Of a stretch of DNA of 64,000 nt, positions 51,748 through 60,896 are shown piece after piece. The first letter of the stretch is position 1; the number at the start of each line of letters is the position of its first letter. Made by a program: the position numbers and the translations under genes. The stretch is from positions 1,984,001-2,048,000 of the forward strand of contig JACJYL010000001.1 of assembly GCA_020636105.1 (NCBI GenBank). The letters run 5' to 3'. Source of the DNA: Lewinellaceae bacterium (GTDB lineage Bacteria; Bacteroidota; Bacteroidia; Chitinophagales; Saprospiraceae). The notes beneath the pieces are model-generated. The model was not told the DNA's origin and ran no database searches. It worked only from the letters and a program-made list of their open reading frames with translations.

Positions 51748-53799
51748 ATGAAGACATCTTCCTTTTCCAGGTATTTCTTATTGGCACTCATTCTACCCCT
51801 CGTCACCTTCCAGGGATTCTCCCAAAAAGTGAAATTCGGGAAGGTCGATATGTCAGACATGAAAATGACTGAATACGATCAGGACCCCGAGGCTGTTGCC
51901 CTTGTGCTTTATGAAAGTCAGAATATTCAATTTCTGTATAATAACGATAAAGGTTTTCAGGTTCAGACCAACCGGCACATCAGGATCAAGGTTTTTAAGA
52001 AATCCGGTTTTGATTATGTGGACATTCCCATCTCACTGTACCAGTCCGATGGCAATTATGAAAAACTGACCGCTTTCAAGGCCATAACCTACAACCTTGT
52101 TGATGGAAACATCGAAAAAGAAAAAATCGGACAGCGGGAGACATTCGAGGAGGAGGTCGATAAATACACCATGGTTGTAAAATTCGCCATGCCAAATTTG
52201 CAGGAAGGGTCTGTAGTAGATATCAATTATACGGTTCTTTCTGATTTCCTTTTTGAACTCACCCCCTGGCGCTACCAGTATGAAATACCCGTGGTAAAGA
52301 GTGAGTTTTTTGCTGAAATCCCCGAATATTTCATTTACAAAACCACAAGCCAGGGTTATGAACATGGATCGATCACCAAAAATGAAACTTCATTCGGACA
52401 AGGAAAATTTTCCTTTCGAACCAGTACTTCGCCTAACCAGATCAATGGTGCAATGACTGAAATGTCCTCCATACAATTTAAAACCCAAAGGTATGAATTT
52501 GAGGCAAAGGAAGTTCCTGCATTCCATTCAGAACCCTATATGGCAGCTCCTTCCAATTTTATATCAAAAGTTGAATTTGAATTGTCCGGCACGGATTTCC
52601 CTTCTTCCTACCGACAGGAATTCAACAGGACCTGGGAGAATGTACGCCACCTTTTGATGACGGATAGTGATTTCGGCGGGCGGCTGGACCGGAAAAGGCC
52701 AGTATTGTCCACCACAGAAGAATTGACTAAAGACTTGGAAACGAATGAAGAAAAAATTTCTGCCATTTTCCAATACGTTCAAAAACAATACAGGTGGAAC
52801 GGCAGTTTTTCTCATTTTCCAAGGACTTCGATCATCGACCTGCTCAGCACGCACGAAGGTTCTTCTTCCGATCTCAATTTTTTATTATTGCAAATGTTAA
52901 GGGCTGCGGACATTGAAGCCTATCCCGTTTCACTCAGCACCAGAAACCATGGTTTTATCAATCCTGTCAGCCCCCGAATTACCCAGTTCAACCATGTCAT
53001 TGCCGCTGCAAAAATCGGGGAAAACTTCATCCTCATGGATGCCACTGACGAATATACCCCCATCGGGATGCTTCCTGATTACGATCTGAATTTGAGGGGC
53101 CGGCTGTTTACAGATACTTATACAGATTGGGTATCACTTATCCCTTCCAAAAAGTATAAAACGGCCACCCAGGCCAAGTTGTTACTCAATGAAGACGGCA
53201 CCTTTGAAGGGAGCATCAATATGCTCCTTTCCGACTATGCTGCCCTGGATTTCAGAGAAAGAATGCAAAAGCAAACCGGTGGCGATAAAGCAACTTTTTT
53301 GAATTCCAAGGAAAAAGAAGATGAGGAAGGATTGGAAGTTCTTTCATCCGCTTTTGAAAATGTTGACAATTTCGATGAAAAGATTACTGCTTCCTATGAA
53401 GTAAAGATCGTGGATAAAGCCATTCAAAACGGTGACCTGATTTACTTTGAACCTCTCTTGTTTTTTGGGGTAAAAGAAAATCCTTTTACAGCAGAGAATC
53501 GAAAATTTCCAGTAGATCTCCTGCTTCCAATAGATCAGACCTATATCCTTCAATTGACCATTCCTGACGGATATGTCATTGAAGAACTTCCTGAAAACAT
53601 TGCATTTTCGCTTCCGGAAAGCGGGGGTAGTTTTTTGTACGAATTTAAAAAAGTGAATGATCGCCTGGTACAACTCACCAACAGAATGAGCATCAAGGAA
53701 ACGTTCTTCCTGCCAAACAACTATCTGCCACTTAGGGAATATTTCAATCTTATTATTGAAAAACAAGGCGCTCAAGTAGTACTAAAAAAGGTAGATTGA
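51748..53799 (+). CDS. DUF3857 protein with degenerate transglutaminase-like domain
   Basis: 683 residues from ATG 51748 with a signal peptide (MKTSSFSRYFLLALILPLVT); a frame upstream to 51694 overlaps no signal and is rejected. DUF3857 at about 40-250 (GFQVQTNRHIRIKVFKKSGF, VDINYTVLSDFLFEL), then a transglutaminase-like domain at about 280-430. In it the position of the catalytic Cys reads EGSSSDLNFLLLQML, while His (FNHVIAA) and Asp (LMDATDEYTP) remain. So the protein probably lacks enzyme activity and may have become a binding or structural protein. The large relative at 9448-13218 keeps Cys. Confidence 0.85.
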   Translation: MKTSSFSRYFLLALILPLVTFQGFSQKVKFGKVDMSDMKMTEYDQDPEAVALVLYESQNIQFLYNNDKGFQVQTNRHIRIKVFKKSGFDYVDIPISLYQSDGNYEKLTAFKAITYNLVDGNIEKEKIGQRETFEEEVDKYTMVVKFAMPNLQEGSVVDINYTVLSDFLFELTPWRYQYEIPVVKSEFFAEIPEYFIYKTTSQGYEHGSITKNETSFGQGKFSFRTSTSPNQINGAMTEMSSIQFKTQRYEFEAKEVPAFHSEPYMAAPSNFISKVEFELSGTDFPSSYRQEFNRTWENVRHLLMTDSDFGGRLDRKRPVLSTTEELTKDLETNEEKISAIFQYVQKQYRWNGSFSHFPRTSIIDLLSTHEGSSSDLNFLLLQMLRAADIEAYPVSLSTRNHGFINPVSPRITQFNHVIAAAKIGENFILMDATDEYTPIGMLPDYDLNLRGRLFTDTYTDWVSLIPSKKYKTATQAKLLLNEDGTFEGSINMLLSDYAALDFRERMQKQTGGDKATFLNSKEKEDEEGLEVLSSAFENVDNFDEKITASYEVKIVDKAIQNGDLIYFEPLLFFGVKENPFTAENRKFPVDLLLPIDQTYILQLTIPDGYVIEELPENIAFSLPESGGSFLYEFKKVNDRLVQLTNRMSIKETFFLPNNYLPLREYFNLIIEKQGAQVVLKKVD

Positions 53800-54005
53800 G
53801 GAAGTTTTGTCAAAATTTGGTAATAAAATTTGGGCACCCCTTATTTTTTAAAGTTGAAAAATTCGATTTAAATTTGACTGTTAAATAATGGCAATCAATA
53901 CGTTACGGGTTAATGGTTTCAAATAAATAACATCACAACTCGCAACTCGCAACAAAGACAATTACTGAAATACCAGGGTGAACTTATGTTTCAACTTTCC
54001 CCCGT

Positions 54006-54035
54006 TTTGTTTGTTTATTTTTTTTATTAGCTTTG
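54006..54035 (+). promoter_or_regulatory. Promoter of the 44-residue membrane protein
   Basis: TTTG (54006-54009), 18 bp, TAGCTTTG (54028-54035): an exact -33/-7 pair, 25 bp before the ATG at 54061. Confidence 0.6.
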
Positions 54036-54060
54036 ATTTCAAACTGAACAATTCAAAACA

Positions 54061-54195
54061 ATGGAGAAAGAACAAAAGCAAGGATTGAAAAACTGGTTGA
54101 AACGTATAGGCGTTTTAGGATTTTTGTTTTTTTTCTTCAAAGGTCTCGTCTGGTTAGTCGTTTTGTTTGGCATCGGTAAATGCAGTATGGGATAG
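54061..54195 (+). CDS. 44-residue membrane protein
   Basis: Starts MEKEQKQGLKNWLKRIGVLG and continues with one hydrophobic helix (FLFFFFKGLVWLVVLFGIG) and the end KCSMG. A charged amphipathic N-terminus then a single helix with an embedded Lys is the layout of short Bacteroidota membrane proteins. A perfect promoter pair ends 25 bp before the ATG and the frame has no competing gene, which supports translation despite its length. Function unknown; the conserved-looking KGLVWL motif suggests partner binding in the membrane. Confidence 0.7.
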   Translation: MEKEQKQGLKNWLKRIGVLGFLFFFFKGLVWLVVLFGIGKCSMG

Positions 54196-54285
54196 TTACC
54201 GAAATAAGCCTTGCCACTTTTTTTCTCCCGGTAAAAACGGAATTTTTATCATTTTTCTTTTCACAAGAGCCCACAACCCGATTCT

Positions 54286-55920
54286 TCAATACATCAGGCC
54301 AAACAAAATCTGTACAAATAATACTTTGAAAATCAGGGAAACAGGTAATATCAGGGTATAACCCAATATTGGTAATTTGTTTTGAGTCCGATCCAGCACG
54401 AAATCCAGTATAGCGGGTTGTGTGGCGACCATGCCCAACAAAATGCTGAAAGGGATTTTTAATAATTTGTACCCGGCCAACAAGGTAATACTGGCGGTCA
54501 AAAAACTGATGATGCTTCCCGCCAGTACGATCCAGCCTCCTCCCCCACTTGAAATGGTACTCACAAAAGTATGTCCGGAATTCACCCCGATCCCTGCCAG
54601 CAGTAAGATCAAACCTATCTGCCGCAAAGTAAGGTTGGCACTATAAGGCAAGGTCCAGACGATGGGGCCTGTTCTGCGTAAAGCGCCTAATATCAAGGCC
54701 ACCATAATGATGCCTCCTGCAAACCCCAGTTTAAAAGTGACCCCACCGGGCAACTGAATGCTTACCATACCCAGCAGCAATCCCATTGCCATGCCCAGTC
54801 CGAAGGATAAAAGATTGATTCGCGATAACGCTTCAAAAGAGTCGCCAAAAAATGCAGATATTTTGGAAACGTCATTTCGTCGGGCGACGAATAAAACCTG
54901 GTCGCCGAGTTCCATCACCGTATTGCCACCAGCCAGGAGGTCGATATCTCCCCGACGAATAGTGGCTACCATGGCGGAAAATTTTTCCGGTAAATTCAGG
55001 GCGGCAAGACGCTCTCCTGCGATTTTGGGATTAGACACAAAAATACGTTTGGTAATATAGTCCGACAAGTGTTCCGGCATATCGTACGGGAGCATCTCTC
55101 CCAGGGCCGCGGCAACTCTTTCAATTTCTGTCTTGTCCCCAACCACCACGACCCTGTCATCCAATTCGAATTTTGAATCCCAGTTGGTCAATTCAAACAC
55201 CTCTCCCCTTTGCAGGCGGCCGAATACAACTTTCCACTGATGCTCCCGTTTCAGATCACGAATAGAAATATTCGTAAATTCCGGGCGGATAATCACGAGG
55301 GTCTTTTTGATGATCTCTTGTTTGACAGGATAATCATGTTTGAGCTCCTCTTCTTCCTTTTTTAGATCAATTTTCAATAATTTGCTCATCACCTGTATAG
55401 CAATTATAGCTCCGATGAGCCCCATAGGATAGGTCAGTGAATATCCCACGACTGCCTGTTGACTCATTTTAAGCAGCTGCTCAGCCGTCAGCTCTTTGTT
55501 GCTTATCACATCCAGCAGTCCTGCGAGAGCAGGCGTATTGGTGGTGCTCCCGGCAAATATTCCGGAAGTAGTGGTGGCTGAAAACCCGAAGATAAAATGT
55601 AATCCCAAAGCGATGGCTGCCGACAGTGCAATCATCATTACCACAAAAGATATATCCCTCAGCCCCTTCTGCTGAAAACTCTGGAAAAAGCTGGGCCCGC
55701 TGGAAAGGCCTATGGAATACACAAATATCGCCAGCCCCAGAAATATGATGGACTCCTCAATACGCAGGTCGGGGCTCAATCCACCAAAAAACAAGCCCAC
55801 AAATAAAACCGCCGCAACCCCTAGGCCCGTTCCTTTAAACTTAATGCTGCCAAGGCCATAACCGATTCCGGCCACCACAAACAGTAGTAAAATGGGATTT
55901 TCTATAAAAACCTGAATCAT
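54286..55920 (-). CDS. AspT/YidE/YbjL-type antiporter
   Basis: 544 residues. Two Asp-Al exchanger membrane halves (about 5-170 and 375-544), each of several helices (LLLFVVAGIGYGLGSIKFKG; LSFGLGMAMGLLLGMVSIQL), with two cytosolic RCK_C/TrkA-C domains between them (about 205-285 and 290-370; VVFGRLQRGEVFELTNWDSK, VATIRRGDIDLLAGGNTVME). The GSTTNTPALAGLLDV loop is typical. Related to the aspartate:alanine antiporter and YidE; the transported ion or amino acid is unknown. It is convergent with the 44-residue protein gene. Confidence 0.9.
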   Translation of the reverse strand: MIQVFIENPILLLFVVAGIGYGLGSIKFKGTGLGVAAVLFVGLFFGGLSPDLRIEESIIFLGLAIFVYSIGLSSGPSFFQSFQQKGLRDISFVVMMIALSAAIALGLHFIFGFSATTTSGIFAGSTTNTPALAGLLDVISNKELTAEQLLKMSQQAVVGYSLTYPMGLIGAIIAIQVMSKLLKIDLKKEEEELKHDYPVKQEIIKKTLVIIRPEFTNISIRDLKREHQWKVVFGRLQRGEVFELTNWDSKFELDDRVVVVGDKTEIERVAAALGEMLPYDMPEHLSDYITKRIFVSNPKIAGERLAALNLPEKFSAMVATIRRGDIDLLAGGNTVMELGDQVLFVARRNDVSKISAFFGDSFEALSRINLLSFGLGMAMGLLLGMVSIQLPGGVTFKLGFAGGIIMVALILGALRRTGPIVWTLPYSANLTLRQIGLILLLAGIGVNSGHTFVSTISSGGGGWIVLAGSIISFLTASITLLAGYKLLKIPFSILLGMVATQPAILDFVLDRTQNKLPILGYTLILPVSLIFKVLFVQILFGLMY

Positions 55921-56287
55921 ATTTTCTTTTTTATGTGCCCAATTTTGCCTCCTTTAAAATACGAGTGCTTAAAATTGATGGCCTGAAACAAAGCCACAAA
56001 GATTTGTCAATTACTGCTTATTATGCAATTTTTTGTACTATAAGGAACGATGAAAAAACAAGTCAACATTCTAAATCTTGTAAATCACTGAAAATCAGTA
56101 CTTTTAAACCAGCCTTCCTGCGGAGCTGGCAGGTTTATCATTTTAAACCTGCTTTCCTGCGTCTGCAGGTGAGGTTTTAAATTTTCCTAAGTTCTTAAAG
56201 AATCCTTTAGCAGGTAAACTGAACAAATTAAATTACGTTTTTATTTAAAGCCTGTATATTTGCCGGGTAAAAAAACATTCGCGCTTT
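55921..56287. other. Intergenic region with two tandem hairpins
   Basis: 367 bp. Direct repeats TTTTAAACCAGCCTTCCTGC (56102-56121) and TTTTAAACCTGCTTTCCTGC (56141-56160) each start a hairpin: TAAACCAGCC/GGCAGGTTTA (56105-56137) and ACCTGC/GCAGGT (56147-56170). Such palindromes often occur in Bacteroidota intergenic regions. The -7 element of the subtilase gene is at 56255-56262. No gene seen. Confidence 0.55.
56255..56262 (+). promoter_or_regulatory. Subtilase promoter -7 element
   Basis: TATATTTG matches TAnnTTTG, 25 bp before the ATG at 56288. Confidence 0.5.
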
Positions 56288-57907
56288 ATGAAGTATTGCT
56301 TCGTCCTCTTTATGTGTTTTCTCTCAAGCTTATCCCTCTCTGGCCAGTTGCGTTCCGAAGTATCCTCCATCGACCGGGAACTCATCGTTTGGTTAACTCC
56401 GGAAACTGATATTAATGCATTTATTTCAAATTTAAACAAAAGGCAAGACCTTTCCACCTTTCGTTGGATGAAAAACTTAGGACATCGTACTAATATTCAT
56501 TTACTCCAATTTGATTCCGAAAAGGCGGACAAACAATCGGTCATTCAACAACTTCGCTCAAATAAAGATGTCATACAAGCTCAGTTTAATGCCGAAGTCA
56601 ATTACCGTCTTACCCCTAACGATCTCAATTACGCCGAGCAGTGGGATATGGATCGCATAGCCATGCCTGAAGCCTGGGAACTGAGCACCGGTGGGCTTAC
56701 CATCAATGGGGACACCATTGTCATCGCCATCCTCGATTCAGGATTTGATATCACCCATGTCGACCTGCGCGACAATGTCTGGTACAATCATGCCGAAATT
56801 CCCGGAGACAATATCGATAACGATAACAATGGTTACATCGATGATTACGTCGGCTGGAATTTCAGAACGGATACCAGTGCTCACGGGTTGAGCACCCACG
56901 GTCATTCCGCTGCGGGAATCGTCGGTGCCCGTGGCAACAACAAACTCGGAGTCAGCGGGGTCAACTGGAACATCAAGCTGATGTTGCTCGATACCAAAAC
57001 CATCAGTTCTATCATTGCTGCCTACGAATATGTCATCGATATGAGAGAGTTATACAATACTTCCGGAGGCACACATGGAGCATTCGTTGTCGCCACAAAT
57101 GCCTCCTGGGGCATTGAAAACCAGTTTTGCGATGAACAACCGATCATCAGGGATCTTTACGATCTCATGGGCAGCCATGGCATACTCACCGCCGCCGGAA
57201 CCGCCAATACCAATTACAACGTGGATCTGTATGGGGATTTCCCCACCACCTGTCCCAGTGATTACCTGTTGACGGTCACCAATACCCTGATGAATGATGA
57301 AAAATCCCAGAATTCCGGTTTTGGCACGACTTCCATTGACATGGGAGTTCCCGGCGATGATTCCTATACGATACGCTTGAACGATGATTACGGAGTCTTT
57401 GGCAGTAATTCAGCAGCGGCTCCGCACCTGACAGGAGCCATTGGGTTGTTATACAGCCTGCTCTGCCCTGAAATGGCCACCGATGCCCTGATCCACCCGG
57501 CAGAGGTAGCCCGAGTGGTAAAAGATGTCTTGCTCAGTGGTGTTGATTCCGTTAATGCACTGGTTCCTTTTACCAAAACAGGAGGGCGGCTCAACGTGGC
57601 GAACAGCGCCTTCCAACTCCTGGAAAGCTGCTCCATAAGCACAGGTGATCTTAAGATTATTTCAATGATGCCCAACCCCGTCTCCGAAATCCTTTCTGTA
57701 GAATACCAAAGCCCCGATTTTAAAGAATATACCTTTTGGGTACACAATGCACTGGGGCAGCTGATCTTCAAAGAAACGGTTACGCCTAATCTGTTCAATG
57801 AAAAAATTTACCCCCTCGATGTTTCCCAGCTTTCGCCGGGGTTGTACACGGTGAGCATTTTGGGGAAAGAAGACATGGTCTCGGGGAAATTTTTGGTGGT
57901 GCGCTAA
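56288..57907 (+). CDS. Secreted S8 subtilase with T9SS type A sorting domain
   Basis: 539 residues with a signal peptide (SGQ at about 18-20). Residues about 25-105 resemble an inhibitor-type prodomain. The peptidase domain has Asp150 in AILDSGFDITHVD, His204 in STHGHSAAGIVGA (canonical HGTHVAG), the oxyanion Asn271 in ATNASWG and Ser375 in SNSAAAPHLTGA (canonical GTSMAAPH). The C-terminal about 80 residues are the type A T9SS signal (MMPNPVSEILSVEYQ, VSQLSPGLYTVSILG). Probably a surface or released protease. The changed residues around His and Ser leave the triad itself intact. Confidence 0.9.
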   Translation: MKYCFVLFMCFLSSLSLSGQLRSEVSSIDRELIVWLTPETDINAFISNLNKRQDLSTFRWMKNLGHRTNIHLLQFDSEKADKQSVIQQLRSNKDVIQAQFNAEVNYRLTPNDLNYAEQWDMDRIAMPEAWELSTGGLTINGDTIVIAILDSGFDITHVDLRDNVWYNHAEIPGDNIDNDNNGYIDDYVGWNFRTDTSAHGLSTHGHSAAGIVGARGNNKLGVSGVNWNIKLMLLDTKTISSIIAAYEYVIDMRELYNTSGGTHGAFVVATNASWGIENQFCDEQPIIRDLYDLMGSHGILTAAGTANTNYNVDLYGDFPTTCPSDYLLTVTNTLMNDEKSQNSGFGTTSIDMGVPGDDSYTIRLNDDYGVFGSNSAAAPHLTGAIGLLYSLLCPEMATDALIHPAEVARVVKDVLLSGVDSVNALVPFTKTGGRLNVANSAFQLLESCSISTGDLKIISMMPNPVSEILSVEYQSPDFKEYTFWVHNALGQLIFKETVTPNLFNEKIYPLDVSQLSPGLYTVSILGKEDMVSGKFLVVR

Positions 57908-58227
57908 ACATGGTAAATCCGAATTCATTCGGATTCGTCACACCCCCAATACACGAAATTTTTTGTTATTTTTCAACAATCAACCTATACTGTACTTATT
58001 GACCTTCGTCAGTATTCTGTATATCAACATTCAAACAGGCGCAGCCAATTTTAGATTTTTTGTCAGGTCATAAAAATACTCGTCTGCTAAAGATGTGCCC
58101 GGGACCATTTTTCTGTTCACACAATACATCATCCGAATAAATTCGGATATACTCAAAAACAAAAAGGCCCTGACCATAGGTCGGGGCCTTCAAAAAGCTA
58201 TGAAAACTAAAACTATTGTTTTTGTTT
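57908..58227. other. Intergenic region after the subtilase gene
   Basis: 320 bp between convergent genes. It contains the terminator at 58164-58190 and a small imperfect palindrome TCCGAATTCATTCGGA near 57919. Nothing else seen. Confidence 0.4.
58164..58190 (-). terminator. Terminator of the rplU-rpmA operon
   Basis: AAGGCCC (58164-58170) pairs with GGGCCTT (58184-58190); T-run on the minus strand. It lies 38 bp beyond the rpmA stop codon. Confidence 0.8.
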
Positions 58228-58923
58228 TTATTCCTTAATATCTTCAGGTTCACGTCCACCCACCAGTCTGTCCTGGAGGTCTTCGAGTTCCTGCCAATTT
58301 GCTTCATGAGCTAATTTAGCCTGCTTAGCCCATGTTGCGGGGCTGTGCATACGGTAACGAGGACCAGCCTCATCGAGGATAGCCTGCACCTTTTCTTCAG
58401 AAGCATTTGCCAGATCTTCCCAGGTAACGATGCCTGCATCGTTGAGCAGCCCTTCAATCTTAGGACCAATGCCTTCGATCATTTTCAGGTCATCCTGGTT
58501 GATCTTTTTACCTGAAGGCAATTCAACCTTTGCAGCTTTTGCCGGAGCATCTTTTTTAGGAGCTTCGGTTGCCGGAGCTTTAGCAGCTACAGGAGCATCT
58601 TTCACAACTGGAGCCGGTTTCTCTTTTACCTGCTTTGGCGCTGGCTTGGCGATCGTTTCTTCCACCACATCAAAAGGAATGATACTTACGTACATTCTGT
58701 TCTTTTGTTTTTTTCTAAAAGCAACGGTACCGTCCACTTTTGCATGAAGCGTAAAATCTCTACCCAGGTAAACATTATCTCCAGGATGAAATTTTGTTCC
58801 TCTCTGGCGAACGATAATATTTCCGGCAAGTGCCAGCTGGCCACCAAATAACTTTACTCCAAGCCGTTTAGATTTACTGTCGCGGCCATTATCCGAACTA
58901 CCTACACCTTTCTTATGTGCCAT
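58228..58923 (-). CDS. rpmA: 50S ribosomal protein L27 fused to a helix-hairpin-helix domain
   Basis: 231 residues; usual L27 has about 85. Residues 1-85 are L27 (MAHKKGVGSSDNGRDSKSKR, GNIIVRQRGTKFHPGDNVYL). Then comes an Ala/Pro/Lys-rich linker (about 90-140), then a helix-hairpin-helix-type domain (143-223) with DDLKMIEGIGPKIEGLLNDA and WEDLANASEEKVQAILDEAG. Fusions of this domain to ribosomal proteins occur in some Bacteroidota, more often on L21. Here L21 is short and L27 carries it. The domain probably binds RNA or DNA. 38 bp separate it from rplU. Confidence 0.93.
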   Translation of the reverse strand: MAHKKGVGSSDNGRDSKSKRLGVKLFGGQLALAGNIIVRQRGTKFHPGDNVYLGRDFTLHAKVDGTVAFRKKQKNRMYVSIIPFDVVEETIAKPAPKQVKEKPAPVVKDAPVAAKAPATEAPKKDAPAKAAKVELPSGKKINQDDLKMIEGIGPKIEGLLNDAGIVTWEDLANASEEKVQAILDEAGPRYRMHSPATWAKQAKLAHEANWQELEDLQDRLVGGREPEDIKE

Positions 58924-58961
58924 TTCTTTCTTTTTTTTTGGATTTAATAATGGACCGCCGC

Positions 58962-59270
58962 TTATCCGGCGATGCTGTCAATTTTGATTTTGGTGAAAGC
59001 CTGTCTGTGACCGTTTTTCACTTTATATCCTTTACGTCTTTTCTTTTTGAAGACAATAACTTTATCTCCTTTCTGACGGCCAAGAACAGTGGCGTTAACC
59101 TTTGCGTTCAATACCGGCGTGCCTACCTTGACTTTACCGTCATTATCGATCAGGAGTACCTGGTCGAAAGTGACGCTATCGCCGTCCTGGGCTTCGAGCT
59201 GGTGGACGAAGAGCTCCTGCCCTTCCTCAACTTTGAACTGCTGACCAGCTATGGTTACGATTGCGAACAT
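58962..59270 (-). CDS. rplU: 50S ribosomal protein L21
   Basis: 102 residues. Standard L21 (MFAIVTIAGQQFKVEEGQEL, DKVIVFKKKRRKGYKVKNGH). It binds 23S rRNA near L20. It has none of the C-terminal extension that some Bacteroidota add, consistent with the HhH domain being attached to L27 in this lineage. First gene of the rplU-rpmA operon, with a -7 promoter element at 59304-59311. Confidence 0.96.
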   Translation of the reverse strand: MFAIVTIAGQQFKVEEGQELFVHQLEAQDGDSVTFDQVLLIDNDGKVKVGTPVLNAKVNATVLGRQKGDKVIVFKKKRRKGYKVKNGHRQAFTKIKIDSIAG

Positions 59271-59303
59271 TTGAATTATATTTTTTTATTTAAAAATCGG
59301 CTG

Positions 59304-59311
59304 CAAAGGTA
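59304..59311 (-). promoter_or_regulatory. rplU promoter -7 element
   Basis: TACCTTTG on the minus strand, an exact TAnnTTTG match, about 34 bp before the rplU ATG. The stretch 59271-59465 holds nothing else recognised. Confidence 0.5.
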
Positions 59312-59465
59312 AATTTATTTGAGGAAAAAAAAAAGAATATCGGGAAAAATATGTCCCCGTATGCATTGAAAAGCAGGGACTTGCCCTTTTTTAATTCCCG
59401 GATCAGAAAAAATCTGAGTCCACCCCGTCGCCTCAAAGCAGGTAAAAATAGGTTTTACGGGCTTT

Positions 59466-60770
59466 TCAAATCCGCTTCCCCTTAAAGTAAAAGACCTCAA
59501 AAAGACGGCCGAGCACTGATTTGTCTTCGGTAACCACCCTGGCCAATCCTGGCATATTCTGTCTATAATTCAGGATGCGGCCAAAATTGGTTTTCAACGA
59601 ATCGGGCAGCTCTACAGTGAGTTCGTTATAGGTTACCCCGTTTTCAACAACAGGTGCTTCGGCAATTTTACCCACCTTGCCTATAAGTTCACCGAATTCC
59701 TTATAAGGGAAAGCTGTCAATCGGATAAAAGTCTTCAAATCCTTTTCTACCTTTCCCGTACCCGCGCCGGATAACTTCCCTATGGCAATGATTTGCCCTG
59801 CTTTTCCTTCAGGAATAATCGAAAAAACAGCCGAGCCTTTTGTGAAATACTGGCCGGGGCTTCGCCTTTCGGCAAAAACGAGTTTCCCGTCCATTGGCGC
59901 GGTAAGCTGGTACAAATTTTTCCATGCTTCGATTTGTCCCGACAATACGGAACACTGCTTCCGGATCTGGCGTAGGTTTTCCTGCCAGGATGTTTGGTCC
60001 GCCTGTTGGAGCATCATGATCCGATTATTGATCTGGCTGTAATCCAGGTTATTGTGAATGATCTCAGAACGTTTGCTTTCCAAAAGCCTTTGCAGCCCCA
60101 ACCAGGCCGTTTGGGCAGCATCCTTTTCCACTTCAGAAGCGGCTCCCTCTTTAAACAATTCCTGATAATCCTTGTAATTCTTTGCTGCCAGCCCGACTTC
60201 TTCTTCCAGTTTTTCTAACTGTTGCTGCAGAGAAGCATTCAATTTTTCCACCAGGGATTGATCCGTCTTAAGGGCTGCTACCTGCTGGCCGACAAACCCT
60301 GAAAAATACTGATCTGAAAACTGTTTCAACAACATTTCAAGATGACCACTCTCTCCCTGCAGATGGCCGAGTTGCAATCCGGCAGGAAATACAGCCGACG
60401 CCATTTCAGCCGGTTCGGTAATGGATTCCAGGCCCTGAAGGAAAAGTTCCAGATATGAAATATCTTCAGGATTCACACTGCTGCTGAACACAGCCACGAT
60501 TTCATTCTTCTTAACCTTTGCGCCCTCGGTAAACAGAATGGTTTCCAGAACGGCATCCACCTCCGATACCATTTCAACGGAAGGGTTTTCGGCAACCAGG
60601 ATAACCGGCACTTCAATCACATCCGGATAGCGCACAAAATGAGCGATCACCAAAAGACAGGCTATCACCGCCAGGACGATAAGGATCCCCCTGTACCAAA
60701 TACGCGAGGGCATCGCCCCGATGATCTGCTGTATTTCCTGTTGTTCGTCGAATGAAGCGCGGGAAGGCAT
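59466..60770 (-). CDS. HlyD-family membrane fusion protein
   Basis: 434 residues. A cytoplasmic N-terminus (about 30 residues), one transmembrane helix (30-47, ILIVLAVIACLLVIAHFV), the lipoyl half (SEVDAVLETILFTEGAKVKK), a long coiled coil (about 150-265: KLNASLQQQLEKLEEEVGLA, SEVEKDAAQTAWLGLQRLLE) and the second lipoyl half with beta-barrel (LTAPMDGKLVFAERRSPGQY). It connects an ABC exporter to the outer membrane channel. It is preceded, 124 bp away on the same strand, by the C39-type ABC transporter, its evident partner. Confidence 0.9.
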   Translation of the reverse strand: MPSRASFDEQQEIQQIIGAMPSRIWYRGILIVLAVIACLLVIAHFVRYPDVIEVPVILVAENPSVEMVSEVDAVLETILFTEGAKVKKNEIVAVFSSSVNPEDISYLELFLQGLESITEPAEMASAVFPAGLQLGHLQGESGHLEMLLKQFSDQYFSGFVGQQVAALKTDQSLVEKLNASLQQQLEKLEEEVGLAAKNYKDYQELFKEGAASEVEKDAAQTAWLGLQRLLESKRSEIIHNNLDYSQINNRIMMLQQADQTSWQENLRQIRKQCSVLSGQIEAWKNLYQLTAPMDGKLVFAERRSPGQYFTKGSAVFSIIPEGKAGQIIAIGKLSGAGTGKVEKDLKTFIRLTAFPYKEFGELIGKVGKIAEAPVVENGVTYNELTVELPDSLKTNFGRILNYRQNMPGLARVVTEDKSVLGRLFEVFYFKGKRI

Positions 60771-60854
60771 TATGATAAATGATTTTATGATTGTCCAGCG
60801 AAATTAACCGGGAAAAATCAATTTAGCGAACAAAATTCGATAATAATACTTTGG

Positions 60855-60896
60855 AAAAGCAGGTAATTTATCGGATTGATAAAATCACCTGCTTTT
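60855..60896 (-). terminator. Hairpin at the end of the C39 ABC transporter gene
   Basis: AAAAGCAGGT (60855-60864) pairs with ACCTGCTTTT (60887-60896). It overlaps the stop codon and precedes the HlyD gene, so transcription may be reduced between the two. Confidence 0.6.
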
